Shown here: in pieces, positions 16,351-16,418 of the stretch | Layout: every line of letters begins with the position of its first letter | Numbering within the stretch: the first letter of the stretch is position 1 | Assembly: GCA_003483125.1 (NCBI GenBank) | Contig: DMWU01000262.1 | Span: forward strand, 136-16,553 | DNA from: Erythrobacter sp. | GTDB lineage: Bacteria > Pseudomonadota > Alphaproteobacteria > Sphingomonadales > Sphingomonadaceae | Direction of reading: 5' to 3' | Length of the DNA stretch: 16,418 nt | Notes under the pieces: model-generated | What the model was told of the DNA's origin: nothing | What the model saw: only the letters and a program-made list of their open reading frames with translations | Database searches by the model: none | Position numbers and translations under genes: made by a program

Positions 16351-16418
16351 TCAGACTTGTTCGACTGTCATGGCGGCGGCATGCGCACGGCGCAGGGCCA
16401 CCGTCATGCGGCCAATCT
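16351..16418 (-). CDS. feoA: FeoA, C-terminal end (truncated by window edge)
   Basis: The minus strand from the window edge encodes IGRMTVALRRAHAAAMTVEQV followed by TGA at 16353-16351. The pattern of VALRR-type strand and short hydrophobic end fits the C-terminus of the SH3-like FeoA protein, and the position directly before feoB supports it. FeoA is a small cytoplasmic partner of FeoB. Only about 22 codons are visible, so the call depends mainly on context. Confidence 0.75.
   Translation of the reverse strand, partial: IGRMTVALRRAHAAAMTVEQV

Overview
The window looks like chromosomal DNA of a moderately GC-rich alphaproteobacterium. The protein genes point to Sphingomonadales, probably Erythrobacteraceae-like. 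The evidence is the gene neighbourhood hslV-hslU-ACT protein, the short BamE lipoprotein divergent from ubiquinol-cytochrome c chaperone plus DUF177, the Gly-rich SSB, and the ~617-residue FeoB. This is judged from memory of family sequences, not from a search. The 5' part of the 16S rRNA at the left edge does not fit that placement: its V1/V2 signature reads like Rhodobacteraceae, and helix 10 carries a long extra hairpin.

Layout. 1-388: 5' end of a 16S rRNA gene on the minus strand, cut by the window edge. 389-1171: its leader (boxA, hairpins), a strong rrn promoter and a stretch with no gene. 1172-2125: a plus-strand exported protein with two retropepsin-type DTG motifs, separated by a strong hairpin from the convergent M16 metalloprotease (2170-5013). 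5151-7879 (minus): the unit hslV-hslU-ACT-domain protein-GFA protein, headed by a near-perfect heat-shock (sigma-32 type) promoter that would leave hslV almost leaderless. 7946-8410 (minus): bamE, divergent from 8573-9654 (plus), a respiratory-complex III chaperone overlapping a DUF177 protein. 9664-10863 (minus): a pyrophosphate-type phosphofructokinase.

10940-13695 (minus): a copper-resistance operon. copA overlaps cueR by four bases, and a MerR-type promoter (19-bp spacer with dyad) lies just upstream of copA, so CueR probably controls its own operon. 13751-13965 has no gene but holds two hairpins with complementary loops. 13966-16418 (minus): ssb preceded by feoB and the 3' end of feoA, a ferrous-iron uptake unit running off the right edge.

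Functionally this is mostly housekeeping: protein quality control (HslVU, M16, BamE), respiration assembly, single-strand DNA binding, glycolytic flux, and metal homeostasis (Cu export, Fe uptake). No insertion sequence, CRISPR array, prophage, tRNA or toxin-antitoxin pair was seen. The points most worth a second look are the 16S/host mismatch with its helix extension, the leaderless heat-shock start of hslV, the self-regulated cop operon and the paired hairpins after ssb.
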